Part shown: one piece after another, positions 32,360 to 32,380 of the stretch
Position numbering within the stretch: the stretch's first letter is position 1
How the letters are laid out: every line of letters starts with the position of its first letter
Assembly (NCBI GenBank): GCA_937935995.1
Contig: CALGXF010000046.1
Location: 1 to 32,380 of the forward strand
Source: an uncultured Alphaproteobacteria bacterium
GTDB lineage: Bacteria > Pseudomonadota > Alphaproteobacteria > CAAHEQ01 > UBA3637
Length of the DNA: 32,380 nt
Direction of reading: 5' to 3'
Position numbers and translations under genes: made by a program
The notes under the pieces: model-generated
The model's database searches: none
The model's input: only the letters and a program-made list of their open reading frames with translations
Told to the model about the DNA's origin: nothing

Positions 32360-32380
32360 TTGACAGATGTTGGGGGGGGG
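32360..32380 (+). promoter_or_regulatory. Consensus -35 box running into a poly-G tract at the window edge
   Basis: TTGACA (32360-32365) is a perfect -35 box. It is followed by GATGTT and then nine G up to the last base. If a TATGAT box followed the tract, as at the left edge, a tract of 11 G would give the ideal 17-base spacer. It points rightward to a gene outside the window. Confidence 0.5.

Noticed and set aside
1..32380. CRISPR arrays, transposases, integrases, toxin-antitoxin pairs
   Set aside because: No spaced direct-repeat array or mobile-element protein was seen. The small HTH genes have no recognisable toxin partner next to them.

Overview
The window is a stretch of chromosome from an alphaproteobacterium. 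Diagnostic gene orders are the zinc-ribbon/DUF3426 gene divergent from ftsE-ftsX-DUF218-plsC, miaB-phoH-ybeY-corC, and rimP-nusA-(YlxR/L7Ae fusion)-infB-rbfA-truB-rpsO-pnp. Base composition looks intermediate. A giant cysteine-rich prepilin whose cleavage site reads G^RSMIEML suggests one of the uncultured, host-associated lineages with moderately reduced genomes; that placement is inference. Thirty-two protein genes were found and no tRNA, rRNA, CRISPR array, transposase or prophage. Both window ends are runs of G, so this is probably a complete contig broken at homopolymers.

Layout. 1-2225: a possibly phase-variable promoter and the cysteine-rich prepilin gene. 2222-5151 (minus): ftsE, ftsX, a DUF218 gene and plsC, overlapping throughout. 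5234-11266 (plus): zinc-ribbon membrane protein, Sel1-repeat protein, miaB, phoH, ybeY, corC and a secreted transglutaminase-like protein. 11256-12529 (minus): an rluB-like gene and rsmD. 12575-16561 (plus): tadA, xseA, an M23 peptidase and cysS. 16603-17025 (minus): a small HTH gene preceded by a structured RNA with its own promoter and terminator. 17210-22653 (plus): the rimP-nusA-infB-rbfA translation/transcription operon, with a terminator in its leader. 22791-26475: three accessory genes (ABC transporter, DUF3137-like membrane protein, 54-residue small protein) inserted where truB normally follows. 26468-29893: truB, rpsO, pnp. 30306-32287: an XRE regulator and a nitronate-monooxygenase-like flavoprotein.

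Most genes serve tRNA/rRNA maturation, translation initiation, RNA decay and envelope biogenesis, and are packed with 0-20 nt spacing or ATGA-type overlaps.

The most unusual signal is at the edges. The left edge reads G12 followed directly by TATGAT (a -10 box) ahead of the prepilin gene. The right edge reads TTGACA-GATGTT-G9, a perfect -35 box running into a G tract. A third, collapsed copy (TTGACAGATGGGG then ATGATATG) lies at 22720-22740. Together these suggest a family of promoters with a variable poly-G spacer between -35 and -10, at least one of which drives a surface prepilin. The prepilin leader also carries a perfect 13-bp inverted repeat and an in-frame direct repeat. Second is the roughly 155-nt structured RNA at 16871-17025, which matches no family I recognise.
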